NCBI GenBank assembly: GCA_029339505.1
Contig: JAQISU010000069.1
Span: 7,809,001-7,873,000 of the forward strand
Length of the DNA stretch: 64,000 nt
Reading direction: 5' to 3'
Origin: Unio delphinus
Lineage: Eukaryota; Mollusca; Bivalvia; Unionida; Unionidae
Shown here: positions 1 to 11,769 of the stretch, piece by piece
Numbering within the stretch: the first letter of the stretch is position 1
Layout of the letters: each line of letters starts with the position of its first letter
Translations under genes and position numbers: made by a program
Notes under the pieces: generated by a model
The model's input: only the letters and a program-made list of their open reading frames with translations
Told to the model about the DNA's origin: nothing
The model's database searches: none

Positions 1-1330
1 ATCTATAATTTTTGCGCATATTTTCAATGCACACCTTATTACTTTATCACTTTGATGACATTGTATTGTAGATTTACATGAATATTTTCTATTACGTATC
101 AATTCAAGTATGTTGTATCAGCATGGTGAATTATTACAAAGCTATATTGTTCTTTGTGTTTATTTTAATCTGGAAGTACTAATTAGTTAACTCTATGTTT
201 GATCTACAACCAAATTTTAAACAAGTGTTTCTGTTGGTAAATTGTTTGTATTTTAAATTCATACTTTTTGTTTATATCTGTCTGGCAAACCACTGGCATC
301 CTTGTCCTACTTCCTGTCAGTCTAGCAACCACGACATGGTTAGATGGCACTGGTGTAATTTTCAATCCCTTTGGCACATTCCATTGTTGAGGTAAGCTTG
401 TGCTGCTCAATTGGTCAGGAACAGTGGTGAAGTTATGTAGTTTGAAACCCCATTGGTGCAATGCCCACTGACACGGCAATAATACATATATATTTTTCAA
501 TATCATAGACATTCATTAATTAGTAAAAGAAATGCTATAGGTGCATATATCTGAAACACACTGTTTACACCACTCAGTGAAATGCCAGATGTATTGTTTA
601 TATATTATTTATTAGGTTTCCAAATATGTTACAAAGTTACAATTGTGATAACTGCAATTAGTAAATCCTCCCAGTGACATAAATACAAATAAGAAATGTC
701 AGATAATATTTTTGTTTGTCTTTAATAATGCTGTCTGAGATTCCAGCTTATGTGAGCTTACCTCATCCAAATATATCCATTTACGTAATTTAACATTTGC
801 TTTTGCCGAATGTACTTCTTGAACAGTGTGTATATAATGAATTTCTAAAGGAATATGGATGTTTGAGGATCCAGATAAAGTGAATGCTTGCCATTTTAAT
901 GTATGTGAAATCAAACTGTAAAAAATAAGCCACATTACTTAAATAGTCGGTACCGATCGCCTACATGACCTGTATGAGTTGTACTATAACAGTTGCCATT
1001 ACTTCAGGGTATTAAACAGTTCAAACATTAAAAACAGTTCATAAAAATATAAAACATTAAATTTACATCGCTTTACATCAACATTATGCATCTTCACACT
1101 TTTCCTCCTTAATTTCGATTTGCAGACGGTGCGGTGGCTGGTTCTCTATGCGAATCCTATTTTCAAACTCCAAACCTTTTTGATATCGTGTATATATCCT
1201 TGCGTAAAGCAGTTCAAACCCTTCTGCAACACTTTACTGGAAAGTTTCTCTTGATCAGGAAGGTAATTAAGTGAAATGATATCGGGAATACGAGAGAGAG
1301 AGAGAGAATATGACATAGTGCCTGTATTAT
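1..1330. other. AT-rich non-coding sequence, nothing recognised
   Basis: No coding region, RNA gene or clear repeat is visible on either strand. Open frames here are short (about 60-100 codons), have no recognisable domain and look like chance. A short GA run lies near 1,293-1,308. Splice-like motifs occur but cannot be told from chance in AT-rich DNA. Confidence 0.6.
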
Positions 1331-1963
1331 GGTGGCAGGGTCCAGTTTCGTAAATTTCTTAACTTAAGGGTATGGTGTGAGTTTTTGAGCTACTATTGTG
1401 TAATAATTAAAGATATGGATAAATTTGTGAACTAGGTGTTTCAGGCTTGTGTTGTTCTTGAAATTGATGTCAGACATGTACACTTTCCATAGTTACTCTG
1501 CAGTATGTTGATTGTGAAATACCAATAGTCGGCTAGGAAGAAGAGCTAGCCTCCCATAGCAGTAGACACGTGGGTTTAAGGCAAGTAGAATATCTCAAAA
1601 ACGGCATGGATGACAACTATTATGAATTGCATCAAGCTATTTAGTAGACAATGTTTTTCAAAATTTTCATCTAGGAAAAGGCCTTGCTTTTGCACTGTGA
1701 GCACCACATGCTGTCAAAAATGGCCTTCAGATGTGAAAAATGCATGTATAAAATAGGGGTTGGGGTACATAAATATTTTATTCTAAGAACTTCAGTAGAC
1801 TTGTCAGGTCATGTGTGTGATATGATTATGTTGCACTACATAATACCTATCCAGAAATATGTACCTTTTTGACCTCACTTGCGTATTATATTTTTAATGA
1901 ATTTTTATATTAGGCAGGTGCATGCGACATTAAATTTGTACATAAAAACTGGACCCTGCCCCC
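1331..1963. mobile_element. Non-autonomous DNA transposon (MITE-like) with terminal inverted repeats
   Basis: The left end reads GGTGGCAGGGTCCAGTTT (1,331-1,348). The right end, reverse complemented from 1,963-1,946, reads GGGGGCAGGGTCCAGTTT, so 17 of 18 positions agree in inverted orientation 633 bp apart. Both ends continue inward with a similar AAATTT-containing stretch. TAT flanks the element on both sides, a possible short target-site duplication or part of one. The interior has no transposase; the one open frame (1,684-1,872) resembles nothing I know. This fits a deletion derivative moved in trans. I cannot assign a superfamily from the inverted repeat alone. An 18-bp inverted match is unlikely by chance at this spacing, but only one copy is seen in the window. 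Confidence 0.6.
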
Positions 1964-2485
1964 TATGTGATGATTCAGCCATTTTAATGGGAAGCTTGGG
2001 GTTCGTAGTAACAGTCTCTAAGGGGGTGGAGCTTAACTAGTCATTTCGGATCTATCCATTCTAAACGGTACGTGTTTTTGCCAGATCGCAGTGTAAAAGG
2101 GGCTGCTTTGGGTCAGACTACACTATTAAAAAACGTCGTATTCAGGCCATATTGCAATGTAAATAGTATTTTCATTTACGTTTATATTATTTGCTGATAA
2201 AGATAATCGCGCTGATGCAGCGATGTGTGTTATATATTTCTTCTGTTAAAGATACTCCTCCACAATTATCTTCAGATCACTTATTCTCCCATCCCATCTT
2301 TTATAATGACTTTTCTTTCACCTGAGTGCAAGTTTCGTTGTCATGGTGATTTAGGTGTTACATTGTTAATAATTCCAGTAAGCCCTTTATTGTATGTGGA
2401 TGACACAATAGATGTGGGATGGCTGCTATTCGCATCCTTGAATCACGACGTAGTAATCAAATGCATAAATTTGTGACCGCTCCTG
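1964..2485. other. AT-rich non-coding sequence, nothing recognised
   Basis: Unique-looking sequence with no supported gene. The open frame at 2,225-2,476 begins with a hydrophobic stretch but has no recognisable domain and runs into the SINE that follows. Confidence 0.5.
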
Positions 2486-2628
2486 GTGTCAGGATAATTT
2501 GACTGAGTGGGACATCGTGCTACATGTCTGCGGCATGATGCCACAGTGCTAGACATCACTATAAACTGCCTCACTGCAGACATAGTAGTGATATGACTGA
2601 GATATTGTTAAAGCTACGTTAAAAACAG

Positions 2629-2630
<2 letters not shown>
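2486..2630 (+). mobile_element. SINE fragment, family 1 (copy 1, lacks tRNA head)
   Basis: This segment closely matches 10,450-10,600 and the reverse strand of 63,105-63,262. Shared landmarks are a GTGGGACATC motif, GACATCACTATAAACTGCC in the centre, GATATGACTGA, and the end GCTACGTTAAA, which is directly followed by a CT microsatellite. The tRNA-related 5' part seen in the 63.5-kb copy is missing, so this copy is 5' truncated. It encodes nothing. Family membership is seen by direct comparison of the three copies; the name SINE rests on the tRNA-like head of the third copy and the A-rich tails. Confidence 0.75.

Positions 2631-2716
<86 letters not shown>
2631..2716. repeat. Compound (TC)n(AC)n microsatellite
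   Basis: An uninterrupted TC tract (2,631-2,680) passes directly into an AC tract (2,681-2,716). It starts at the 3' end of the SINE fragment, suggesting that it grew from the SINE tail. Confidence 0.95.
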
Positions 2717-2720
<4 letters not shown>

Positions 2721-3614
2721 GTACTTCTTTCTCATGACCTTGAGATTACTCTTGTGACTATCCAATAATTAAAACAGCAATTTAGTCATCATTCATTCCG
2801 ATGAGTATCATCGCCATAGAGTCACTAATAATGTGTCATTGCGATAGGTATGTGCCAACACTGTCACAGATTGTAGTCAAATTTTAAAGTCAAACCAACG
2901 GGAATAAATGATATATGACTTGAGTGGCATAATTTACTGTTGATACAAAATGTCAATGGTACGATTCACAGCTGATACAAAATGTGAATGCGATAATTCA
3001 CTGCTGGTACATGATGTGAATGGCAATATGTTGGTTTGGGAGAGACCTAAGCGAAATTTTAAAGAATGGCATTTTCATTTAAATGTTGTGTCGGATAAAT
3101 GGGTACTTGTACTTGTTATTAAGAAGGAAAATTTCAAGAAATAAAACATAACTCGCAGTTTCGAGGCTATATGTTACACAGACAAGATCAAATTCCAAAT
3201 TATGAAAGTATTATCCTCAACGACACTCTGGTATCGTGACGTTGTTTACAGCATGTTATGAATCGACTCTTTTAACAACTTACATACCTTTTCGGTAGCT
3301 TAACATTCAGACACACCGGTTATTTACTGAGAAGTAAGTAATGTCTCCAAGAAGGGGCTTTGCAAGAAAATTACATTGTCAAGCTTGTTTGATATTTTCT
3401 TGAATAAATACCTAAGGTCGCCAATCCCTTTCAAAGGAACGAATAGTAAACATCGTTGAATTTCTTGACCTTGACTCACAACGCGTCTCGAGAGGGAGAA
3501 GTTTTATGGCATCACACTTTCTCTTGGTCACCAATATAAGAGATTTCGCCTATATGGATTCTCAACGTTATAACATACATTGATAATTACTATCAGCTCA
3601 TTACCAGTGAAAGC
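2717..3614. other. AT-rich non-coding sequence, nothing recognised
   Basis: No supported gene or repeat. The 64-codon open frame at 2,950-3,144 has no recognisable similarity. Confidence 0.5.
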
Positions 3615-3690
<76 letters not shown>

Positions 3691-3779
3691 CAGTAGTAGT
3701 AGTAGTAGTAATATTATTATAATTATGATTATGATTATTATTTTTAATATTATTAATATTATGGTTTTTATTATTATTA

Positions 3780-3840
<61 letters not shown>
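3615..3840. repeat. (TTA)n trinucleotide microsatellite, two long tracts
   Basis: Perfect TTA tracts at 3,615-3,690 and about 3,764-3,840 flank a short CAG/TAG and ATT-rich interruption. Read on the minus strand the tracts give poly-Asn in one frame. That frame (3,593-3,901) is a consequence of the repeat and not evidence for a protein. Confidence 0.95.
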
Positions 3841-3841
<1 letters not shown>

Positions 3842-4545
3842 CACTATATATAATATTCGCAATGGCGTGCCGTCAAAAACTAAAAAGATCGCAAAAGCCA
3901 CCTATCCAGTTACTACCGCTGATATTATTAATATGATTGCTGATACTACTTCTACATTATTACTGCTTGCAGACAACTTGATTATTTTTTGTTATTGTAA
4001 TGGTAAGAAATATTGCAGACAATATCGCAGTATATTGTGTCTTGGCCAGCGTGACACGTAACGATTAAGAATGAAGTAAGAGGTTTGCAATAACTTGGCA
4101 GCATGTAATATCTAACCTCTCTTGTTTGGATGTAACAATTAGTTTTATTTACAGTTCGTTCGATTACAGTGAGACATATATATTAACGTAAGGTCATATG
4201 ACAGGAAATGACAAAGCTAAGATAAACCAGAGCCGAAAATTTGGTGAAATAATGGGTCATTTTAAACAGGTGTCATAAATTGATATTTTCCAGAATGGCT
4301 ATTAATAAAGGCGTCTATAGAGAATTGTTCTGATTTCAATAGGAGTGTTATACTATTTTAGCGGTTAGATAATGTAATCCTGATTGGTTAAGCTAAACGA
4401 TAGTTTGTGTGCTCCCAGACAAAATTTAAGGTATATATACTGACCGCGCGAAATTGGCCACTAAGTTTTAATGCCAGTCATAATTTAGCTTCAGGAGATA
4501 ACATTTATTTCTCGTTAGATTGTTCAAAGGACGTGTATGGAAAAT

Positions 4546-4546
<1 letters not shown>
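3841..4546. other. AT-rich non-coding sequence, nothing recognised
   Basis: No supported gene or repeat in this stretch. Confidence 0.5.

Positions 4547-4635
<89 letters not shown>
4547..4635. repeat. (AG)n microsatellite
   Basis: Perfect AG tract of about 89 bp. The dipeptide frames through it (Arg-Glu, Ser-Leu) are repeat artefacts. Perfect homopurine tracts of this length can adopt triplex (H-DNA) structure; this is general knowledge, not shown here. Confidence 0.97.
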
Positions 4636-4637
<2 letters not shown>

Positions 4638-5545
4638 TTCCACTGCAAGGTAAGAGTTCATCTCGGTAAAGCACAGGGTTAGTCTCCATTGCATATAAAA
4701 CGTTCATTGATTTAAGTGAGTATATGCTTGTTGAATTTATATGCTTTAAATTCAATTAACCCTGAGTTCAGAAAACAATGGTACACTTATCTGTTTTGAA
4801 TGTAAAATAATTCATGTAGTGTAGGAATTTCGTGTATAACCTGATACGTAATGTGATAATTAGTATATTTGTCTTGAATGTTATAGGAATAATGCACCCT
4901 ACAGATTTCATACATTTTTAAAAAAATATAAAATTGTGTGAAGTAATTATCTATCTTAAATGATATGTATCAAGCATGCTGATAAATGCTTTTTCTATGT
5001 CTGGAAATGTACATCAATGAATTGCTAACTAGCAAGGAACATATGACAAAGAGTGAATTCCATGAGTTAGTTCGTGTAAGCTCTGAAATATATGAAACCG
5101 AGACTTGACGGTGTTAGCATTAGGAAGGTTTGTTGACTGACATATCAGTTTGTAATTAACCGCCCACTTTGAGGTGTAATGGTTTATCTAAGAGTTCTGA
5201 GTATGTCATGGTTCCAGTAGAAATGCGAGGAGCATCTAAAAATAAAAATACTACATGGCGACGAATTCGATGATTACATAAAAAACGACAGCATTAATGA
5301 AGGTATTATGGACGATAAAGAGAACATATAATTTGACAACATACATAAAGGCACTCAACAAACATTCAGAGATCTGCCAATCAATGTATTATGTAAGTCA
5401 GCACGATACTGAAATACACATCTCTTAGATTACACACGTACGTCTTAACACTACACGTAACAATATTTTAAATTGCTGAAGTAAGATAATTATTTTGTAT
5501 GATGGATTATATTCCTTCGTAACACGTAATGAGGTCACAATACAT
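4636..5545. other. AT-rich non-coding sequence, nothing recognised
   Basis: No gene or clear repeat. The last part is AT-rich and leads into the 50-bp array. Confidence 0.5.
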
Positions 5546-6105
5546 ATTATATTAATGAGAATTCGTGCGTGTAATTTAATGAGATTATAATATATAGTAT
5601 ATTATTAAGAATTCGTCGATGTTTCTTAATGAGATATAAATACTATATTAATGAGAATTCGTCCGTGTAATTCAATGAGATTATAATATATAATATATTA
5701 TTAAGAATTCATCGATGTAATTCAATGAGATCATAATAAATACTATATTAATGAGAATTCGTCCATGTAATTTAATGAGATTATAATATATAGTATACTA
5801 TTAGGAATTCGTCCATGTAACTTAATGAGATTATAATAAATATTATATGAATGAGAATTCATCCATGTAATTCAATGAGATCATAATAAATACTATTTTA
5901 ATGAGAATTCGTCCATGTAATTTAATGAGATTATAATATATAGTATATTAATGAGAATTCGTCTGTGTAACTCAATGAGATTTTAATAAATAGTATGATG
6001 GTGAGAATTCGTCCATGTAACTTAATGAGATATTGATAAATAGTATAATGATGAGAATTCGTCGATGTAACTCAATGAGATATTGATGATGAGAATTCCT
6101 CGTTA
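5546..6105. repeat. 50-bp minisatellite, about 11 copies
   Basis: GAATTC recurs at 5,559, 5,609, 5,655, 5,705, 5,755, 5,805, 5,855, 5,905, 5,955, 6,005, 6,055 and 6,093, so the period is 50 bp with one 46-bp and one final 38-bp step. Each unit has GAGAATTCGTCCATGTAA followed by an AATGAGATTATAATA part. Units differ at several sites, so the array is old. The regular EcoRI-type site would give a 50-bp ladder. Confidence 0.95.
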
Positions 6106-6865
6106 TGAGCATGAAGTGGGATTAGGATATAACAGGGTATATACGGTTCAACAAATTTAATACAAACAGTGAAATCTTTACAGTGGTATCAAATATGTCA
6201 AGGTCACAGAAGGCTCATAGTTATATGTCAAATTCTATTTATAGATGCTAAATTAATCACGTCTATCTACTCTCTACACACGAAGGGCGTAAAGTTTTAA
6301 TGACACAACGTTCCACCTAGAAAGTGCTGGATAGAAAAAATGTCAACTTGAGTTTGTGTCGCGACACATCTGTTCTACCTGTACAGTAAATAATGTTTGC
6401 CAGTATTGGAACGGGTTTATTATCGATTCTAAGCACGCTTATTTAAAATATACCTTTGTTTATTTTGCATATTTATGACAATTCTTTCGGATTTGAAGGT
6501 AAAATATATTTGACTGATATGGAAACATGACAAAAGGAAAAAAAGGGAAATTCCCGTTGCTTTAGCAGTGTATACATAAAAAGAAAGTTTAATCGACCAA
6601 ATCAAACACTCTTAACATATTTAAACGCATTGTGACTGTTAGTTTGCTATGTTGCAAAATAAACCAGGTTCCCTATTATTCAACACTTATATCAAAGATA
6701 TGCTATTTCGAGTAAAAAAATTAAATGTTCTTTTAAAGTGAAAATCTCGATGTGGTAATTTCAGAAAACAAAATCGTACGTGTTTCGTTAAGTCAATAAG
6801 TCATGCATTAATCTGAGCAAATATTTATATATGACAGTTCGAATATAAAATTTCAATGTACTACT
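6106..6865. other. AT-rich non-coding sequence, nothing recognised
   Basis: No gene or repeat recognised between two minisatellite arrays. Confidence 0.5.
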
Positions 6866-7150
6866 TTAAGCAAACATTTTCATGTGGTACACTGAGTAAA
6901 TATTTGGATGTGGTACACTGAGTAAATATTTGGATGTGGTACACTAAGTAAACATGTTAATGTGGCACACTGAGTAAACATTTTGATGTGGTACACTGAG
7001 TAAACATGTTAATGTGGTACACTGAGTAAACATTTTTATGTGGTACACTAAGTAAACATTATGCTGTGGTACAATGAGTAAACTTTTGATGTACTATTCT
7101 GAGTAAAATGTATATACTAGTTTGAGTTAAAATTTAATGTGCCACAATGC
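6866..7150. repeat. 26-bp minisatellite, about 10 copies
   Basis: Units of the type GTGGTACACTGAGTAAA plus a short T-rich stretch recur every 26 bp (for example GGATG at 6,906 and 6,932). Units decay toward 7,150. This is a different sequence from the 26-bp array at 13.7 kb. Confidence 0.9.
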
Positions 7151-7224
7151 GTCTTCTTTACAAGTGCTACTTCAGGGAAAATATTCGATGTGTTATTATA
7201 AACATTATATAATAAAACTCATAA

Positions 7225-7640
7225 AATGTATACAAGATGCTACTTATAATTAAACTTATATCTGCTACTTATAATCAAACTTATATGTGCTACTTATATC
7301 AAACTTATATATCCTACTTATAATCAAACTTATATATGCTACTTATATCAAACTTATATATCCTACTTATAATCAAACTTATATATCCTACTTATAATCA
7401 AACTTATATATGCTACTTATATCAAACTTATATATCCTACTTATAATCAAACTTATATATCCTACTTATAATCAAACTTATATCTGCTACTTATAAGCAA
7501 ACTTATATCTGCTACTTATAATCAAACTTATATATCCTACTTATAATCAAACTTATATCTGCTACTTATAATCAAACTTATATATCCTACTTATAATCAA
7601 ACTTATATATCCTACTTATATCAAACTTATATGTGCTACT
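7225..7640. repeat. 24/25-bp minisatellite (CTACTTATAATCAAACTTAT type), about 16 copies
   Basis: Tandem units with CTACTTATAATCAAACTTAT recur at 25 bp, or at 24 bp where an AA is shortened (CTAC at 7,388, 7,413, 7,437). Variation is limited to the TATAT/TCTGC junction and the 1-bp length variant. The unit aligns with the next array, so the two are probably branches of one family. Confidence 0.93.
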
Positions 7641-8470
7641 TTGAGTCTAACTTAGATATGCCACCTTAAGTCTAACTTAGATATGCATTTTGAGTCAAAC
7701 GTATATATGCCATTTTGAGTCTAACATAGATATGCCACTTTGAGTCTAACTGAGATATGCCATTTTAAGTCTAACTTAGATATGCCATTTTGAGTCTAAG
7801 GTATATATGCCATTTTGAGTCTAACATAGATATGCCACTTTGAGTCTAAGGTATATATGCCATTTTGAGTCTAACTTAGATATGCCATTTTGAGTCTAAG
7901 GTATATATGCCATTTTGAGTCTAACATAGATATGCCACTTTGAGTCAAACTGAGATATGCCATTTTAAGTCAAACGTATATATGCCATTTTGAGTCTAAC
8001 ATAGATATGCCACTTTGAGTCTAACTGAGATATGCCATTTTAAGTCTAACTTAGATATGCCATTTTGAGTCTAACTTATATATGCCCCTTTGTCTAACTT
8101 AGATATGTTACTATGTATAACTGAGATATGCCAATTAAAGTCTAACTTAGATATGCCATTTTGAGTCTAACTTGGATATGCCACTTTGTCTAACTTAGAT
8201 ATGCCAATTTAAGTCTAATTTAGATATGCCATTTTTAAGTCTAACTTATATATGCCACTTTGACTAACTTAGATATGCTACTTTGTCTAACTTAGATATG
8301 CCGATTTAGGTCTAACTTAGATATGCCACTTTGAGTCTAACTTAGATATGCCACTTTAAGTCTATCTCAGATATGCTGCTTTGAGTCTTGCTTAGATATG
8401 CTGCTTTGAGTCTAACTTAGATATGCCACTTTGAGTCTTACTTAGATATGCCTATTTAAATCTAAGTTAG
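7641..8470. repeat. 25-bp minisatellite (GCCATTTTGAGTCTAACTTA type), about 33 copies
   Basis: Units with GCCATTTTGAGTCTAACTTA and GATAT recur at 25 bp. They line up with the preceding array, sharing TGC, the AC/AA dinucleotides and the CTTAGATAT/CTTATATAT end. Some units are shortened by loss of an AG. Copies vary more at both ends than in the middle. Confidence 0.93.
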
Positions 8471-8655
8471 ATGTGTTAATTTAAGTTAGATGTGCTAATT
8501 TAAGTTAACGGTGCTACTCTAAGTTAGATGGGCTACTTTAAGTTGGATGTGGTAATTTAAGTTGGATGTACTACTTTAAGTTAGATGGGCTACTTTAAGT
8601 TGGATGTGGTAATTTAATTTGGATGTGCTAATTTAATTTGTATGTGCTAAATTGA
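8471..8655. repeat. Degenerate 19-21-bp minisatellite
   Basis: GTTAGATG/GTTGGATG recurs at 8,523, 8,542 and 8,561 (19-bp steps) with CTACTTTAA or GTAATTTAA between. It follows on from the 25-bp array and looks like a shortened derivative of it. Confidence 0.8.
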
Positions 8656-8690
8656 CTGCAATCAGCAGCATAACTAAAGATAAGGAAGTT

Positions 8691-8890
8691 CTAAAAGTTA
8701 TGTGGTTAACACACAACTCAAGTTAAAGTTATGTGGTTAACACACAACTCAAGTTAAAGTTATGTGGTTAACACACAACTCAAGTTAAAGTTATGTGGTT
8801 AACACACAACTCAAGTTAAAGTTATGTGGTTAACACACAACTCAAGTTAAAGTTATGTGGTTAACACACAACTCAAGTTAAAGTTATGGA
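8691..8890. repeat. 31-bp minisatellite, 6 near-identical copies
   Basis: Units containing AAAGTTATGTGGTTAAC and ACACAACTCAAGTT recur at exactly 31 bp with practically no differences, unlike the decayed arrays to its left. That suggests recent expansion. Despite the same period, the sequence is not that of the 17.6-36.9 kb superfamily. Confidence 0.95.
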
Positions 8891-9461
8891 GGGCCAAAAC
8901 GTTAAGCTTCCAGCCTGACATTTTGAGAATAGGGGGACGTATACTTCAATGTACTTTGAAACTAAAGAATATATATACGAAAACCATATTATTATTCTGA
9001 GTCAATGTGAAGGAGAAAATACCTTTCATGTGCTTCTTTTTGCCAGGCTTATATGAAAAGTAGTCATTCTTAAAAGGTGTTTGTTTTAGCACAATTACCC
9101 AGCTCAAATGGCTTCTGTCCCAATATTATATAAAAACATCAGTAATGAGGCATGGCCGCCTTTGCTAGCCGGCAATGTCCATCATTGCAGTGCATTATTT
9201 GTCGAGGGGTACTTTGCAGCGACCGGTAATTGACCATCAGCAGGTTTTCTGATTAGAAATACCAGTGACCGCTCATAAATATGTCACTCGTGAACTAACC
9301 TGGAAATGATTCGTTCGCTCCAAAACACTTTGGCCGACAGATGACGATAGGTCTTGCCAATCGAGTGAAACAGTTTTCCTTCAAGATTTCCTTGTGAAAT
9401 TTATTAATATAGGGATAATTGTCTAAAGTTATCGATAGTGTAAATTATGCATGAACACTGA
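8891..9461. other. Non-coding sequence, nothing recognised
   Basis: No gene or repeat recognised. Composition is slightly less AT-rich around 9,140-9,340. Confidence 0.5.
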
Positions 9462-9465
9462 AACA

Positions 9466-9496
<31 letters not shown>

Positions 9497-9504
9497 GCTC
9501 GCGC
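9462..9504. repeat. (AC)n(GC)n alternating purine-pyrimidine tract
   Basis: An AC tract passes straight into a GC tract with one CTCG interruption. About 43 bp of alternating purine-pyrimidine, half of it CG, is a classical Z-DNA-prone sequence. Confidence 0.95.
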
Positions 9505-9634
9505 AATTTAGTGAACGGACAGCATTAAACATATTTCTAAAAACGTTAGGTATATCTGAATCTTTCGATTCACTTAGAAAGTATTAACAAACGTACACCG
9601 TACACAATGACATATCAGAGACGATTGTTGAAGC

Positions 9635-9850
9635 AGACTTGCAAGGTAGGGGAGGTCACTCTGTTAACCTGCCTGTAGCTGTATTTCAGAAGGCTCTAAT
9701 TGAAATGTCAAAATGTTTTATGCAACCGGCGCCCTCTCAGGTGCAGATACTATCACAGACCATGTTATTGAGTCTGAACATTAAGATGGATTTACGACAA
9801 TACCGTAATTACCTAGACATCATCAGCTGCACACAACAGCGGAAGTCGCG
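9635..9850 (+). repeat. Dispersed repeat, module A, copy 1
   Basis: The segment resembles 49,070-49,310 and 62,320-62,490 in the same orientation. Shared landmarks in order are TGTATTTCAG, GGTTCTAATTGA or variant, ATGTCAAAATGTT, TGCAACCG and a GATTTAYSRYA-like motif. The 86-codon open frame at 9,639-9,899 lies in it but is not kept open in the other copies, so it is probably not coding. As in the other copies, compound microsatellites follow within about 300 bp. Confidence 0.65.
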
Positions 9851-10056
9851 GAAATTGATGAAAGATTTATTAAGACAAATTAATGATTTGATAGACTGAG
9901 AAAATAAACCACGTGAAACTGATCATACTACTCAGACATCCTAAACTGACTTTTTACTTGTATGCCACCTACCACGAACATCCTTCTTGCTATATTTCTT
10001 TCTATAGTTTATGTATTAGTTCTCTTATTTCTGTCAGTGAATAATTATTTTGACCT

Positions 10057-10175
10057 CTTCCTTCCTTCCTTCCTTCCTTCCTTCCTTCCTTCCTTCCTTC
10101 CTGTATGTATGTATGTATGTATGTATGTATGTATGCATGAATGCGTGCATGTATGTATGTATGTATGTATGTATG

Positions 10176-10206
<31 letters not shown>

Positions 10207-10279
10207 GCATTCAAGCTGTCGGTGTACGTGTGTGTACGTGCGTGTGTGTGTTTGACCAAAACAGGAAATCTTTCAATAT

Positions 10280-10361
<82 letters not shown>
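10057..10361. repeat. Compound microsatellite (TTCC)n, (TATG)n, (GA)n
   Basis: TTCC tract 10,057-10,102, TATG tract 10,103-10,204 with a short interruption near 10,135-10,150, a GT-rich spacer, and a GA tract 10,284-10,361. All open frames across it (Pro-Ser-Phe-Leu, Tyr-Val-Cys-Met, Arg-Glu) are tetranucleotide or dinucleotide artefacts. Confidence 0.97.
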
Positions 10362-10363
<2 letters not shown>

Positions 10364-10436
10364 TTGATCTCAACATGGTAGGAAAACTCATTTAGGGAAC
10401 ATCACAAAATAAAATAAAAATTGTCACATATGAGGT

Positions 10437-10625
10437 TAGTGTTAGGACTGGTCGGTCTGATGTTAGGATAATGTGACTGGGTGGGACATCATGCTACATG
10501 TATGGGGCATGGTGCCCCAGTGCTAGACATCACTATAAACTGCCTCACTGCAGACATCGTAGCGATATGACTCAAAAATTGTTTAAGCTACGTTAAATAT
10601 CCTAATCAAACAAACAAACAAACCA
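10437..10625 (+). mobile_element. SINE, family 1 (copy 2, 5' truncated)
   Basis: It contains the GTTAGGATAATGTGACTGGG start of the body, GACATCACTATAAACTGCC, GATATGACTCA and GCTACGTTAAA, followed by a CAAA-type tail (about 10,607-10,622). It is longer at the 5' side than the 2.5-kb copy and carries the GGTCGGTC region. It lacks the tRNA-like head seen at 63.48-63.55 kb on the other strand. Confidence 0.8.
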
Positions 10626-11765
10626 GATGTGGATCTTGCACCGAACTCCAAATACGAGAATAATTTAAATGTAAACCAATCGCATTTAATCAATTCAACT
10701 TTCTTATAAAGATGATATCGACAAATGTTGGTCTCTCAACTGACAAAAGGTTAGCAAACCACAGTATCTTCCCAAATGAATTAATGCAAATATCCGGTCA
10801 CAAAACAGTCTTGGAATCATTACAGCCATACGAGCGTCCGTGCCACAGATACCTTTACATGTAGTACAATTTCTGCATTCAATGATCATCCCTCCAGATT
10901 AATATCCAACAGTGAATGACATATCTTCAGCCATATCAAATTATACATCTTTGGTGAGCATCTTTGAAGGAATTTACACTGGTTTTGGTGGAAACGTAAA
11001 CTTTTTCATTAAAATCCATGTGTGTGGCGTCTAATCAACTCCAGCTATCCTGGACATTAACACATTAGCTTCCATATGCTATCAGTGTTAAAACATAATG
11101 TTGTCCATGTCTTTTTTTTTGACAGAAAAATCATTTGCTGTTTGAATTGTAATTTGTGGTTAAAATATCGTTTTTTAAATGTTATTGTCTTTCGATTGTG
11201 TAATAGTACAAACATTTACATCTGGGACATTTTTTGAAAAATGATCAATAATTTAATTCCGCTAGAGCCGAAATCACAGAGAGTGGTGTATTTTTCTTTC
11301 GACCTAGGCTTGTTGTCATCTTAATTTAAAAGCTATGTGATAAAGAAAACATAATCTCTTTTTTACAATCGTGACATACATTTAATATTTAGTCATTACC
11401 ATTTTGAGATTCACTATATTTCTGATACCTCCAACTATCATGAATTAATTCTGAAATCGCAAAGAACTCAAATTGTCAATTAAACTTTACTCTACTTACA
11501 ATTCGAGAGAAATTATAAAGGACGAATTTTGAACTTAAAAATATTACAAAATAATATATTTCCGAATATTAAACATAATGTCCCAAATGTCTGACATTCT
11601 TTACTAACAACACAATTAAAAGTTTCGAGATCTGTATTTAATTATATATACATGTATAGGCAATAACCGATGTTATTAATATAAATTAAATATAGACACA
11701 GTGCATATGTGGAAACAAAGAATTAGGTCATGCGTTACAGATAGACAGAGAGTTGCATCTGAGAT
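10626..11765. other. AT-rich non-coding sequence, nothing recognised
   Basis: No supported gene or tandem repeat. Short T runs and small open frames only. Confidence 0.5.
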
Positions 11766-11769
11766 AAAA

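Noticed and set aside
3593..3901. Poly-asparagine protein on the minus strand
   Set aside because: Produced by TTA microsatellites; short unique ends without any domain.
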